In this document: in pieces, positions 41,050 through 49,018 of the stretch
Layout: every line of letters begins with the position of its first letter
Numbering within the stretch: the first letter of the stretch is position 1
Assembly (NCBI GenBank): GCA_016870275.1
Contig: VGBZ01000013.1
Coordinates: 1-56,211 of the forward strand
From: Actinomycetota bacterium
GTDB taxonomy: Bacteria > Actinomycetota > Acidimicrobiia > Acidimicrobiales > Microtrichaceae
Reading direction: 5' to 3'
DNA: 56,211 nt
The notes under the pieces: generated by a model
What the model saw: the letters and a program-made list of their open reading frames with translations, nothing else
Told to the model about the DNA's origin: nothing
Database searches by the model: none
Made by a program: the position numbers and the translations under genes

Positions 41050-42248
41050 CGGGACTCCACGGTGGTCGGAAGGTGCGCAAAGCCACGCACGTTGATCGAA
41101 TGGAATCGCACTGCTCCGGTGGTGTCGATGTCGTAGTCGGTGATGCGGCGGCACAGTTCCTCGAGGCAGATGGTCGCCTCGAGGCGAGCGAGCGATGCCC
41201 CGAGACAGAAGTGGCGGCCGACACCGAAGCTCACCAGCGACGACGTGTCCCGGTTCAGGTCGTAGTGGTCCGGATCGTCGAACACTGCCTCGTCGCGGTT
41301 GGCTGAGCCGACAAGGAGGAGGGCCGTGTCACCGGGTTCGAGCATGGAACCGTGCAACTCGATCCGTTCGGTCACGAGTCGCGTCAGCATCTGCGTCGAC
41401 GTGTCGTAGCGGAGCGTCTCCTCGACCCAGTCCGACACCACCTCCTCGGTCCGGTCGCCGGCGGTGAGGACGGTGGATCTGGCGGCGGGGAACCTCCACG
41501 CCCAGTACCAGGCGTTGGCGAGGAGTTTGGTCGTGGTCTCGTTCCCCGCCACCACCATGAGGAACAGGAACGCAGTGATCTCGTCGTCGGTGAGACGATC
41601 TCCGTCGATCTCAGCGTCGATCAGGGCAGAGGTCAGGTCCTCGGTTCGCTGGCGTCGCCGCTCGGCGATCATGTCGGCGTAGTAGCCGGCGAGGGTGAAC
41701 GCTGCTTCGACCCCGGCCGGCGGAACGTCCTGCACACCCTCCTCCCGGTGGACGAGCAGGTCCGCCAGTCTCCGCAGCTCGGCTCGATCCTCGATAGGGA
41801 CACCCATCAGCTCGGAGATGACGTCCATCGGGAGGAGGCCGGCGAAGTCGCCGACGAAGTCGAAGTGCTCCTGTTCCAGCGCCGCTTCGAGGTGGGCGAC
41901 GGTTAGTGTCCGGATCCGCTCCTCCATATCGACCACGCGGCGCGGCGTGAAGCCGCGCGAGACCAGTGCCCGCATGCGGGTGTGCCGGGGCGGGTCCATG
42001 GCGAGGAAGGACATGGTGCGATCCGCATGCGGCCCGGATGCCGCCGGATCGAGGCTGACGCCGTGGACGTTGGAGTAGCGGGCGCTGTCGCGGAACGCCG
42101 CAGTCACGTCGGCGTGTCTGGAGAGGGCCCAGAATCCGAGTTCGTCGTTGCGATAGACGGGCGCCTCGGTGCGAAGGCGCCGATAGGTGGGGTACGGATC
42201 CTCGTGGATCTTGTAGTCGTACGGGTTGTATCGCAGTGGCGTTGTCAT
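41046..42248 (-). CDS. Cytochrome P450, CYP123-like position
   Basis: This 400-residue class I P450 has the I-helix motif VVAGNETTTKL, ExxR in VEETLRYD, and heme loop SFGVGRHFCLGASLARLE (axial Cys348). FLAMDPPRHTRMRALVSRGFTPRRV covers the C-helix region. In gene order it corresponds to CYP123 (Rv0766c) of M. tuberculosis, two genes upstream of cyp51, and the sequence is of that general type. Sequence similarity to CYP123 itself was not computed. It overlaps the TetR stop and the SDR start by 4 bp each. Electrons probably come from the operon ferredoxin. Substrate unknown. Confidence 0.9.
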   Translation of the reverse strand: MTTPLRYNPYDYKIHEDPYPTYRRLRTEAPVYRNDELGFWALSRHADVTAAFRDSARYSNVHGVSLDPAASGPHADRTMSFLAMDPPRHTRMRALVSRGFTPRRVVDMEERIRTLTVAHLEAALEQEHFDFVGDFAGLLPMDVISELMGVPIEDRAELRRLADLLVHREEGVQDVPPAGVEAAFTLAGYYADMIAERRRQRTEDLTSALIDAEIDGDRLTDDEITAFLFLMVVAGNETTTKLLANAWYWAWRFPAARSTVLTAGDRTEEVVSDWVEETLRYDTSTQMLTRLVTERIELHGSMLEPGDTALLLVGSANRDEAVFDDPDHYDLNRDTSSLVSFGVGRHFCLGASLARLEATICLEELCRRITDYDIDTTGAVRFHSINVRGFAHLPTTVESR

Positions 42249-42823
42249 GTTGGCGCTCCGTTGAGGACGATCGCCGTCGCAACTGCAAGGCGCTCGGGGA
42301 GTTGTGAGTAGTCGAGATACCCCATCCCCGCCTGGAGCATGGCGCCGGAGAAGACCAGCGCAAGGACGCTCAGATGTTCCTCGGCGATTCCGCCGGGATG
42401 GGCGGTGCGAATGCGCTCTGCCACCTCAGCGCCGATCGACGCACGCAGTCGACGAACCTCGGGGTCGTCGGCGAGCAGCGCTGCGGTGCAGGCTGCTGCG
42501 AGTGCGGGCTCGTCGGCGACGAGCGTGGCGATGTCGGCCAGTGCGGCCGCCACGAGTGCCGTCGGCGAGCCGGAGCCGGGTTGCGGCGACGGGAGGGCCT
42601 GGAGCCGTTGCCAGAACACCTCGGCAACGAGGTGGTCGCGAGAGGCGAAGTACGTGTAGGCGGTGGCGGGCGAGACCCCGGCTCGGGCTGCGACCTGTCG
42701 GACCGTGATGCGCTCCTCCGGGTGGGTCCGCAACTCCTCGACGGTCGCTGCGACGAGACGCGCCACGGTGTCTGCCTGCCTGTCGCTCAACGAGCGTCGA
42801 GGGGAGGCCAAGAAACTGGACAT
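42245..42823 (-). CDS. TetR-family transcriptional regulator
   Basis: This 192-residue regulator has an N-terminal DNA-binding domain (about 14-62: RQADTVARLVAATVEELRTH, ITVRQVAARAGVSPATAYTYF) with the helix-turn-helix typical of TetR/AcrR. An alpha-helical ligand-binding C-terminus follows. I place the start at ATG 42821-42823, which lies inside a palindrome. A TATTGT -10 box 8 nt upstream indicates a leaderless, self-controlled transcript. It is the first gene of the seven-gene cyp51 operon (4-bp overlap with the P450), and Rv0767c holds the same position in M. tuberculosis. Its ligand is probably a sterol or sterol-derived metabolite, by inference. Confidence 0.9.
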   Translation of the reverse strand: MSSFLASPRRSLSDRQADTVARLVAATVEELRTHPEERITVRQVAARAGVSPATAYTYFASRDHLVAEVFWQRLQALPSPQPGSGSPTALVAAALADIATLVADEPALAAACTAALLADDPEVRRLRASIGAEVAERIRTAHPGGIAEEHLSVLALVFSGAMLQAGMGYLDYSQLPERLAVATAIVLNGAPT

Positions 42824-42843
42824 CTGTCCAGACAATAGTCTGG
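42816..42843. promoter_or_regulatory. Overlapping palindromic operator between the TetR-cyp51 operon and the divergent gene
   Basis: Two perfect inverted repeats share three bases. CTGGACA-TC-TGTCCAG spans 42816-42831 with 7-bp arms. CCAGAC-AATA-GTCTGG spans 42828-42843 with 6-bp arms. The motif TGTCCAGAC/GTCTGGACA recurs. On the minus strand the TetR ATG lies in the first palindrome and its -10 TATTGT in the second. On the plus strand a candidate -10 TAGTCT (42836-42841) for the divergent gene also falls inside. A bound TetR dimer pair would block both promoters. This is the best regulatory site in the window. Confidence 0.7.
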
Positions 42844-42897
42844 CGCTGGTGACCGGGGCGACTCCCACACCGTCACGCACACAGGAGCGACGCAGCG

Positions 42898-44181
42898 ATG
42901 GCACACGGAAAGACGATCGAGGACCTCGACCGGTGGGACCTTGCGGGTCTCGCACGGGAGTACCTCATGGCCGGCCACCTCATCGACCGGGTCGCCATGC
43001 CCCAGGTGATCGGTCACCTCGGGACCGCCGGGATGGTCGACGTGGCGGTCGAGGAGTGGAGCGCTGCCAGTCCGGTCTACACCGACCGCATTCGACGGTT
43101 GCTCGGATTCTCCCATGAGCGCGACGTGGCGGCCATGTTCAAGGGGATGCAGTTCGATGTGGGAGCGCCACATGAGTATCTCGACTTCCGATACTCAGTC
43201 GAAGGTGCCGAACGTGGCGGGTTCCATCTCGACCGCTGCGGGGCACTGCTCGATGTGGAACCGATGGGAGAGGAGTACGTCCGGGCCGTCTGCCACGACG
43301 TGGAGGATCCGACATTCGCAGCGACGTTGTGCGCGTCCAATCCGCAGGCCCGGGTGTGGCCGATCCACCGGCCGCCGCGCGCTTCGAGGGAGGACCATCC
43401 CCACTGCGAGTGGGTCGTCGAGATCGATCCGGAACTCGAGCCGGCAGAGCTCCCGGTGGGAGCGGAACGACTTCGATCCTCGAGGCTCCACGGACTCGTG
43501 GTGCCGCTCCTCCCGCTCGATGACCCCGGCGGGGGTTGGTGTGATTATCGACATCCGCTCGATCCGGACCTCCGGATGGAGGACTTCAGCGCTGTTGCGC
43601 TCCGCGCGCTGTGTCGTGAGTTCTGCCTGCAGGCCCACCTGCTCGTGCTCGCATTCTCTGCAGCACTGCGCAAGCGGCTCGACCCCCGGGCCGTGGTCGA
43701 CGCCGTGGTCGCCGCCCAGATCGGCACGGCCGGAGTCGTGGCGCAACGGCTGGCTCGTTGGGTCGGCAGCCGGAACTGGGCCGTGGATCCGGAGTCCGAG
43801 CAGGCCCCGGAGCGACTGGTGGCGCAGGTGCTCGAGCTCCACCCGATGTTCGCTCCCCGTGACTACATCGACGTCTGGGTGGACGGTGACGGAGAGACCG
43901 TGGTCGTCCTCGGCGACTGCGCTGCCACCGAGGAGGTCGTCGGGCTGGGTTGGGGGGCGCTGCTCGCTGACGGGCAGGCCGACGCAGCGGTTGCGGCTGC
44001 GGTCGAGGGCGTTGCAAACGGGTTCACTGCTGTGACGGTGGAGGCGCCGTTCGGCCGTCGTCGGGCGTGGCGCATCGAGGCGGTCGATCCGCCCGCCGAG
44101 GAACGCCCCGAGGTCACCCTCGCTCGATTCTCCACGGGTGCCGACTTCGAGTTCGTGCGGGTGGGGAAGCGACTGGCGTGA
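42898..44181 (+). CDS. Conserved protein of unknown function, divergent from the cyp51 operon
   Basis: I do not recognise a named family. The 427-residue soluble protein opens with DRWDLAGLAREYLMAGHLIDRVAMP. A central block is rich in possible metal or redox ligands: His110, Asp112, Cys114, Asp119 and Glu121 in GFHLDRCGALLDVEPMG, then Cys132, His133, Asp134 and Asp137 in AVCHDVEDPTF. NPQARVWPIHRPPR and CEWVVEID follow. No signal peptide or membrane helix is seen. The start ATG has AGGAG 11-15 nt upstream. Because it shares the palindromic control region with the TetR-cyp51 operon, I infer a role in the same sterol-related process, either as enzyme or ligand-binding protein. Confidence 0.8.
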   Translation: MAHGKTIEDLDRWDLAGLAREYLMAGHLIDRVAMPQVIGHLGTAGMVDVAVEEWSAASPVYTDRIRRLLGFSHERDVAAMFKGMQFDVGAPHEYLDFRYSVEGAERGGFHLDRCGALLDVEPMGEEYVRAVCHDVEDPTFAATLCASNPQARVWPIHRPPRASREDHPHCEWVVEIDPELEPAELPVGAERLRSSRLHGLVVPLLPLDDPGGGWCDYRHPLDPDLRMEDFSAVALRALCREFCLQAHLLVLAFSAALRKRLDPRAVVDAVVAAQIGTAGVVAQRLARWVGSRNWAVDPESEQAPERLVAQVLELHPMFAPRDYIDVWVDGDGETVVVLGDCAATEEVVGLGWGALLADGQADAAVAAAVEGVANGFTAVTVEAPFGRRRAWRIEAVDPPAEERPEVTLARFSTGADFEFVRVGKRLA

Positions 44182-44399
44182 CGGTGGTCACCGTCTGGGA
44201 GGCCCGTCGATGACCGGCCAGCGAGGTGATGAGCGGCTACAATTTCTTTGACCTTGGGTGCCATTCGGCCCACCTAGCCCCACGTCTGGTCGGGGCCGAG
44301 CGCACCAAGTGAGACCCGGTCAGCGCAGGCATGCCACGCGCTCCTGAGTGGATCGGCGGCCGGGCAGCGAGTGGACCATCGAGACGAGTGAGGTGCCAG
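44182..44399. other. Intergenic region before the SHOCT-like gene
   Basis: This 218-bp gap holds no gene I can support. It is less GC-rich around 44241-44252 (CTACAATTTCTTTGACC), which is unusual for the window and probably marks a promoter, though the direction is unclear. TTGACC at 44248-44253 could be a -35 box for the downstream gene. Confidence 0.3.
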
Positions 44400-44681
44400 A
44401 TGGGTGCGAGTCGGACGAGTTTCGCCAAGTTGCAGCGAGATCGGGCCAAGAAGGCAAAGGCGCAGGCCAAGCGCGAGCGCCGCCTCGACAAGGACGAACT
44501 TCCCGAGGGCCTCGATGGCGAGGACGAGGGTTTCGTCATCCCGGACGGTGAAGAGGAGTTGAGCGCCGAGGATCTCCTGGCGCTCGTCGAGCAACTCCAC
44601 GCCGACTTCGAGGCCAAGCGGATCGACTTCGACGAGTTCGAGGAGCGCAAGACCGAACTTTTCGCCCGGCTCACTCTCTGA
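44400..44681 (+). CDS. Small basic-acidic protein with SHOCT-like C-terminus
   Basis: The 93-residue protein has a strongly basic N-terminal helix (FAKLQRDRAKKAKAQAKRERR), an acidic middle (LDGEDEGFVIPDGEEELS), and a C-terminal segment LLALVEQLHADFEAKRID followed by FDEFEERKTELFARL. That last part matches the SHOCT pattern, a short oligomerisation motif with a conserved E-F-x-x-x-K-x-x-L ending. Similar small proteins occur widely in Actinobacteria, with no known function. The basic helix may bind nucleic acid or the membrane surface. ATG 44400 fits the conserved MGASRTSFAKL start. Confidence 0.65.
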   Translation: MGASRTSFAKLQRDRAKKAKAQAKRERRLDKDELPEGLDGEDEGFVIPDGEEELSAEDLLALVEQLHADFEAKRIDFDEFEERKTELFARLTL

Positions 44682-44770
44682 AGCGGGTCCATCCTGCACT
44701 ATCCGGCCGTTTCCCTGTTGCTCCGCTAGCATGATCTTCTCGCTGAGAGTGATTCAACAGGGGGGCGGTC

Positions 44771-45100
44771 ATGGGCAAGCGCAAGGAACGAAAGTTGAGC
44801 CGGGAACTCGGGCGTCTCGCAGCGGTCGCCGGGACCACAGCTGCCGTGGCGCAGACGGTGGCCACGGCAGCTGATCGGGTCGATGACATCGCCGAGTTGG
44901 CATCGGACGCAGCAGTCCAGGTGGTCGACGCCGGTCGATCATCGAAGAAGTGGATCCTCCTCGTGGCCATCCTCGGGGTGGTCGGGCTCGTCGTCGTGAT
45001 TCGGTCCCGGCGCTCGACGTCGACCTCCGCGTTGCCGTACGCAGACATTGCCGCTGGGTCCGCTGCGCCGGTCGATGTCGCTGTCACCACGAGCGCCTGA
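44771..45100 (+). CDS. Small single-pass membrane protein upstream of MMPL
   Basis: This 109-residue protein has a basic N-terminus (MGKRKERKLSRELGRL), an Ala-rich amphipathic stretch to about 50, and one transmembrane helix at about 61-78 (WILLVAILGVVGLVVVIR). A short Ser/Ala-rich tail follows. GGGGGGCGGTC precedes the ATG as a possible ribosome-binding site. The stop lies 1 nt before the MMPL ATG, so both genes are translated from one message and the protein may associate with the transporter. I do not recognise a family. Confidence 0.6.
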   Translation: MGKRKERKLSRELGRLAAVAGTTAAVAQTVATAADRVDDIAELASDAAVQVVDAGRSSKKWILLVAILGVVGLVVVIRSRRSTSTSALPYADIAAGSAAPVDVAVTTSA

Positions 45101-45101
45101 T

Positions 45102-47471
45102 ATGCGCCACGATCCGTCCGAGGTCGCTGACCTCGGACTCCTGGCTCGGTTCGCGGGGTTCATCTTTCGTCACCACCGGCTCGTCGGATTGGTGTGGCTG
45201 GTGGTGCTCATCGGGGCGGGGTACCTCGCCACCACCAACCACGACGCCACTTCCAACAACTTCTCGATTCCCGGAACCGATTCCCAAGCGGCGTACGACC
45301 TGCTGCAGGAACGGTTCGCGAGCCAGAACTCACTGACCTCGACGATCGTCCTAGAGGCGGCCGAAGGGGCGAAGCTCACAGCCTCCGCTCCGGAGATCTC
45401 GAACCTCGTGACGGAACTCGGGAAGATCCCGGGGGTGACGAGCGTCTCGGATCCCTTGAGCACCGATGTCTCCGAACAACTCGAGCAGGTGGCGGCCACG
45501 CTGCCCCCTCAGGAAGCCGAACTCGCACGACAGCTCGCAGCAGGACTGCCGCCGTCGACCTCCCCCGACGGCCGCGTCGGAGCGATCACCGTGGCCTATA
45601 AGGCGGGCCTCGCCGACCTCCTGTCGGAGTACCCGCCGAGCTCAGACGAGCCGGCCACGGCCTACGACAACCCCTACTCACAGTTGCAACAGGTCCTCGA
45701 CCGTGCCACGCCAGCCGGCATCGATTCCTACATCGGAGGAGCGATCGCTGACGTCTGGAACCAGCCGGTGAGCTTCTGGTCGAGCCACGCCGACGAGGTG
45801 GGCCTCGCCATTGGCGGCGTGCTGTTGCTGCTGGCGTTCGGTTCGTTGTTCGGGATGCTCATTCCCCTCGTGACGGCGCTGTTCGGGGCGGTGACAGCAT
45901 CGGGATTCGTCTACCTCCTCGCCACCCAGACCACGGTGAGCTCAGCCGCACCGGCAGTGACGCTCATGATCTCGATCGGCGTCGGCCTCGACTACTCCCT
46001 GCTGATCGTGACCCGATATCGGGAGGAGCTCGGCGACGGGCTCTCGCCGCACCGGGCGGTGTCGGTGGCGGTGGCCACGTCCGGACGCTCGGCGCTCTTC
46101 GCTGGAGTCACCGTCGTGCTGGCGCTGCTCGGGTTGTTGATCATTCCGATCCCGCTCGTGCGAACCCTCGGTCTCGCTGCGGCCATTGGGGTCATGGTGA
46201 TGATGATCGCCGCCACCACGCTGCTCGTCGCCCTGATCGGCTTTGCCGGCAACAAGATCGACCGGATCTCGATTCGACGGAAGCGCACCGAGCACGTCGA
46301 ACTCACCGAGTCGTTCTGGGGACGATTTGCCTCCCGGACCGGCCGTCACCCCTGGCCGGCGCTGATCGGAGGAACGCTCATTCTCTTGGTGTTGGCCATC
46401 CCCTTCACCCGGATCGAGTTCGGTATGCCCGGGGACAACTCTCTCCCGACCGGACTGTCGCAGCGGAATGCTTTCGAACTCCTCGACAGCGGCTTCGGGG
46501 CGGGATCCAACGGTCCGCTCGTTGTCGCCATCGGGCTTCCCAACTCCGTCCCCTACGCTCAGGCGCTCGGTGAGCTGAGCCAGGTGAACACGGCCCTCGG
46601 TGCACTCAAGCCCCCGGGCACGGTGAGCGGGATCGACTACGCCGTCGGACCGATCCCGAACGATCCCGCTTCGACCTCAGCGGTGGTGTACCAGATCATC
46701 CCGTCCACCGGTCCCAACGACCCGTCGACCTCGGAACTCGTCGACACGCTCCGCAGCAACCTCGCCACCGCTACCGCCGGAACACCGCTCGTGGCCCACG
46801 TCGGGGGTGCGACTGCCACGCTGATCGACCTGACCGATCTGGTCACGCAGTACCTGCCGTTCGTGATCGGCGCTGTCGTGTTGGGGGCGTTCATCCTCCT
46901 CGTCCTCGTGTTCCGCTCGATCCTGGTGCCGCTCAAGGCGGCCGTGATGAATCTCATCTCGATTGCTGCGGCCTACGGCGTGGTGGTGGCTGTCTTCCAG
47001 TGGGGTTGGGGCAAGGAGCTCGTCGGAATCAGCGAGTCGATCCCGATCGTGTCGTTCGTGCCGCTCGTGATGTTCGTGATCCTCTTCGGGCTGTCCATGG
47101 ACTACGAGGTGTTCCTCATGAGCCGGATCAAGGAGGAGTGGGACGCCACGCAGGATCCCAAGCTGTCGGTCGTGCGGGGCGTCGCAGGCACAGCCAAGGT
47201 GATCACCACCGCCGCTCTCATCATGATGGCGGTGTTCCTGTCGTTCGTCGCCAATGCCAATCCGACGGTCAAGTTGATTGGTTTCGGGATGGCCGTGGCC
47301 GTGCTGCTCGACTCGACGATCGTCCGGATGGTCCTCGTACCGGCCATCATGGAAATCTTCGGCCGACGGGCGTGGTGGTTCCCGTCGTGGCTGCAATGGC
47401 TCCCGCGCCTCGACGTCGAGGGTCGTGGCGTTGTCGAACGGGCCGTCGAGACCCCCTCAGGCGACTCCTGA
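45102..47471 (+). CDS. MMPL/RND-family transporter
   Basis: This 789-residue membrane protein has the duplicated RND topology of MMPL proteins: one helix, a large extracytoplasmic loop, then five helices, repeated twice. The conserved Asp-Tyr pairs of the proton relay are in IGVGLDYSLLIVTRYREEL (Asp297) and FGLSMDYEVFLMSRIKEEW (Asp667). Relatives export lipids, siderophores or drugs using the proton gradient. It begins at ATG 45102, directly after a small membrane-protein gene. Its last 15 bp overlap the convergent SDR-DUF2867 gene. It lacks the long C-terminal cytosolic domain of mycobacterial MmpL3, so a mycolate role is not implied. Confidence 0.92.
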   Translation: MRHDPSEVADLGLLARFAGFIFRHHRLVGLVWLVVLIGAGYLATTNHDATSNNFSIPGTDSQAAYDLLQERFASQNSLTSTIVLEAAEGAKLTASAPEISNLVTELGKIPGVTSVSDPLSTDVSEQLEQVAATLPPQEAELARQLAAGLPPSTSPDGRVGAITVAYKAGLADLLSEYPPSSDEPATAYDNPYSQLQQVLDRATPAGIDSYIGGAIADVWNQPVSFWSSHADEVGLAIGGVLLLLAFGSLFGMLIPLVTALFGAVTASGFVYLLATQTTVSSAAPAVTLMISIGVGLDYSLLIVTRYREELGDGLSPHRAVSVAVATSGRSALFAGVTVVLALLGLLIIPIPLVRTLGLAAAIGVMVMMIAATTLLVALIGFAGNKIDRISIRRKRTEHVELTESFWGRFASRTGRHPWPALIGGTLILLVLAIPFTRIEFGMPGDNSLPTGLSQRNAFELLDSGFGAGSNGPLVVAIGLPNSVPYAQALGELSQVNTALGALKPPGTVSGIDYAVGPIPNDPASTSAVVYQIIPSTGPNDPSTSELVDTLRSNLATATAGTPLVAHVGGATATLIDLTDLVTQYLPFVIGAVVLGAFILLVLVFRSILVPLKAAVMNLISIAAAYGVVVAVFQWGWGKELVGISESIPIVSFVPLVMFVILFGLSMDYEVFLMSRIKEEWDATQDPKLSVVRGVAGTAKVITTAALIMMAVFLSFVANANPTVKLIGFGMAVAVLLDSTIVRMVLVPAIMEIFGRRAWWFPSWLQWLPRLDVEGRGVVERAVETPSGDS

Positions 47472-48941
47472 TCCGGTCGCTGCCGGTGTCTGATGCTCGG
47501 CGGCGGCGCAGATGTTGTCGATCATGTCGCCGAATACCACATTGTGGAACGGGCTGATGGAACGCCAGTAGGCGTGTCCGGCGAGTCCGCGCGGCAGGAA
47601 CAGGGCTCGTTGATCCAGCACCGAGGTGTCGGGCCGGGAGCCGGGACGAATACGGAACTCGAGCCAGGCCTCACCGGGGAGCCGCATCTCGGCCCGGAGC
47701 CGCAGGAGTTCGGGCCGGTGGAGTGTCTCGACTCTCCAGAAGTCGAGCGCATCTCCGGTCCGGAGGTCATCGGGGTGTCGGCGGCCACGACGGAGGCCGA
47801 CGCCACCGAGGAGGCGATCGAGGAAACCCCGGAGAGCCCAGGCCGACGCCCAGGAGTACCAGCCTCGATCCCCGCCGATCCCCTCAACGATGCGCCACAC
47901 CGCCTCGGGGGGAGCATCCACTTCCCGGCGACGTTCGTCTGAGTAGGTGCTACCCCCGCTCCAGTCTGGGTCGGTGGGCATCGGGTCGCTCGGCGCTCCC
48001 GGCCACGATGCACTCGACCAGCGTGTTTCCACCTCGAGGTTCTTCACCCGGGCGAGGGCGGATCGAACACTCTGGTCGAAGGGTGCCGGCTCGAGGTCGA
48101 TGAGGTCACGGATGTCGGATTCCGTGGCGACGACGGAATTCCGGAGCGACTCGATGAGCGGCTGAGCGAGCGGCTTGGGGACCGGCGTGATGATGTTCAC
48201 CCAGTGGCTCGACAGCCACGGTGTGAGAACCGGGACCGGAATGATGGTCCTGGGTCTGAGGCCGGCGATCCGGGCGTAACGCTGCATCATCTCCCGATAG
48301 GTGAGGACGTCGGGACCGGCGATGTCGAAACGACGATTGGTCTTCGGTTCCAGACCTGCAGCACCGAGGAGGTAGCTGAGTACGTCCCGGACCGCGATCG
48401 GCTGGACCCGGGACTCGACCCACTTCGGGGTCACCATCACCGGCAGGCGTTCAGTCAGGTAGCGGAGCATCTCGAAGCTCGCGCTCCCGCTCCCGATGAT
48501 CACCCCGGCTTGGAGAATCACCGTGGGGACCGGACCATCGAGGAGGATGTCGCCGACCTCGGCCCGTGAAGCGAGGTGGGGTGAGGCCACCTCGTCGGGA
48601 GGAGGTTGCAGCCCGCCGAGGTAGATGATCCTGCTCACCGACTGATCCGACGCTGCCGCAACCACGTTGTGTGCGGCCCGCCGGTCGGCATCGGCAAAGT
48701 TGTGATCGGATCCGATCGAGTGCACGAGGTAGTAGATGAGGTCGACCCCGTCAGCCGCTCGCACCACGTCTTCGGCGTCGAGGACATCGCCAGCGACGAT
48801 CTCGGTCTGGCTGGCCCAGCTCACATCGGCGAGCTTCTCGGGGGACCGGGTGAGGCACCGGACCGAGTGACCGTTGCTGATCAGAAGGGGAGCGAGCCGT
48901 CCCCCGATGTATCCGGTCGCTCCCGTGAGCAGGATTTTCAC
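47457..48941 (-). CDS. NAD(P)-binding atypical SDR fused to DUF2867
   Basis: The 494-residue protein has an extended/atypical SDR domain (about 1-300) starting MKILLTGATGYIGGRLAPLL, with LIYYLVHSIGSDHNF, IIYLGGLQPP and an NmrA-like organisation. The C-terminal domain (about 320-490) has the DUF2867 signs VDAPPEAVWRIVEGIGG, GWYSWASAWALRG and HAYWRSISPFHNVVF. This fusion is common in Actinobacteria and also in enteric YbjT-related proteins; its substrate is unknown. The start ATG 48941 is 77 bp from the divergent monooxygenase. A possible role with lipid or redox substrates is only a guess. Confidence 0.85.
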   Translation of the reverse strand: MKILLTGATGYIGGRLAPLLISNGHSVRCLTRSPEKLADVSWASQTEIVAGDVLDAEDVVRAADGVDLIYYLVHSIGSDHNFADADRRAAHNVVAAASDQSVSRIIYLGGLQPPPDEVASPHLASRAEVGDILLDGPVPTVILQAGVIIGSGSASFEMLRYLTERLPVMVTPKWVESRVQPIAVRDVLSYLLGAAGLEPKTNRRFDIAGPDVLTYREMMQRYARIAGLRPRTIIPVPVLTPWLSSHWVNIITPVPKPLAQPLIESLRNSVVATESDIRDLIDLEPAPFDQSVRSALARVKNLEVETRWSSASWPGAPSDPMPTDPDWSGGSTYSDERRREVDAPPEAVWRIVEGIGGDRGWYSWASAWALRGFLDRLLGGVGLRRGRRHPDDLRTGDALDFWRVETLHRPELLRLRAEMRLPGEAWLEFRIRPGSRPDTSVLDQRALFLPRGLAGHAYWRSISPFHNVVFGDMIDNICAAAEHQTPAATGSGVA

Positions 48942-48981
48942 ATCGACAGACTACGGGAGTACGACCCCTGCGACCGGCCGG

Positions 48982-48987
48982 TAACGT
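48982..48987 (+). promoter_or_regulatory. Candidate -10 box for the third monooxygenase
   Basis: TAACGT at 48982-48987 in the divergent gap would place the start site near 48994. That gives a short leader carrying AGGGGGAGA 9 nt before the GTG at 49019. Confidence 0.4.
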
Positions 48988-49018
48988 CAGGGCGACACTC
49001 CAGGGGGAGAACCAGAGC

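Noticed and set aside
45102-47471. MmpL3-type mycolate exporter
   Set aside because: The protein lacks the long cytosolic C-terminal domain and no mycolic acid genes are nearby.
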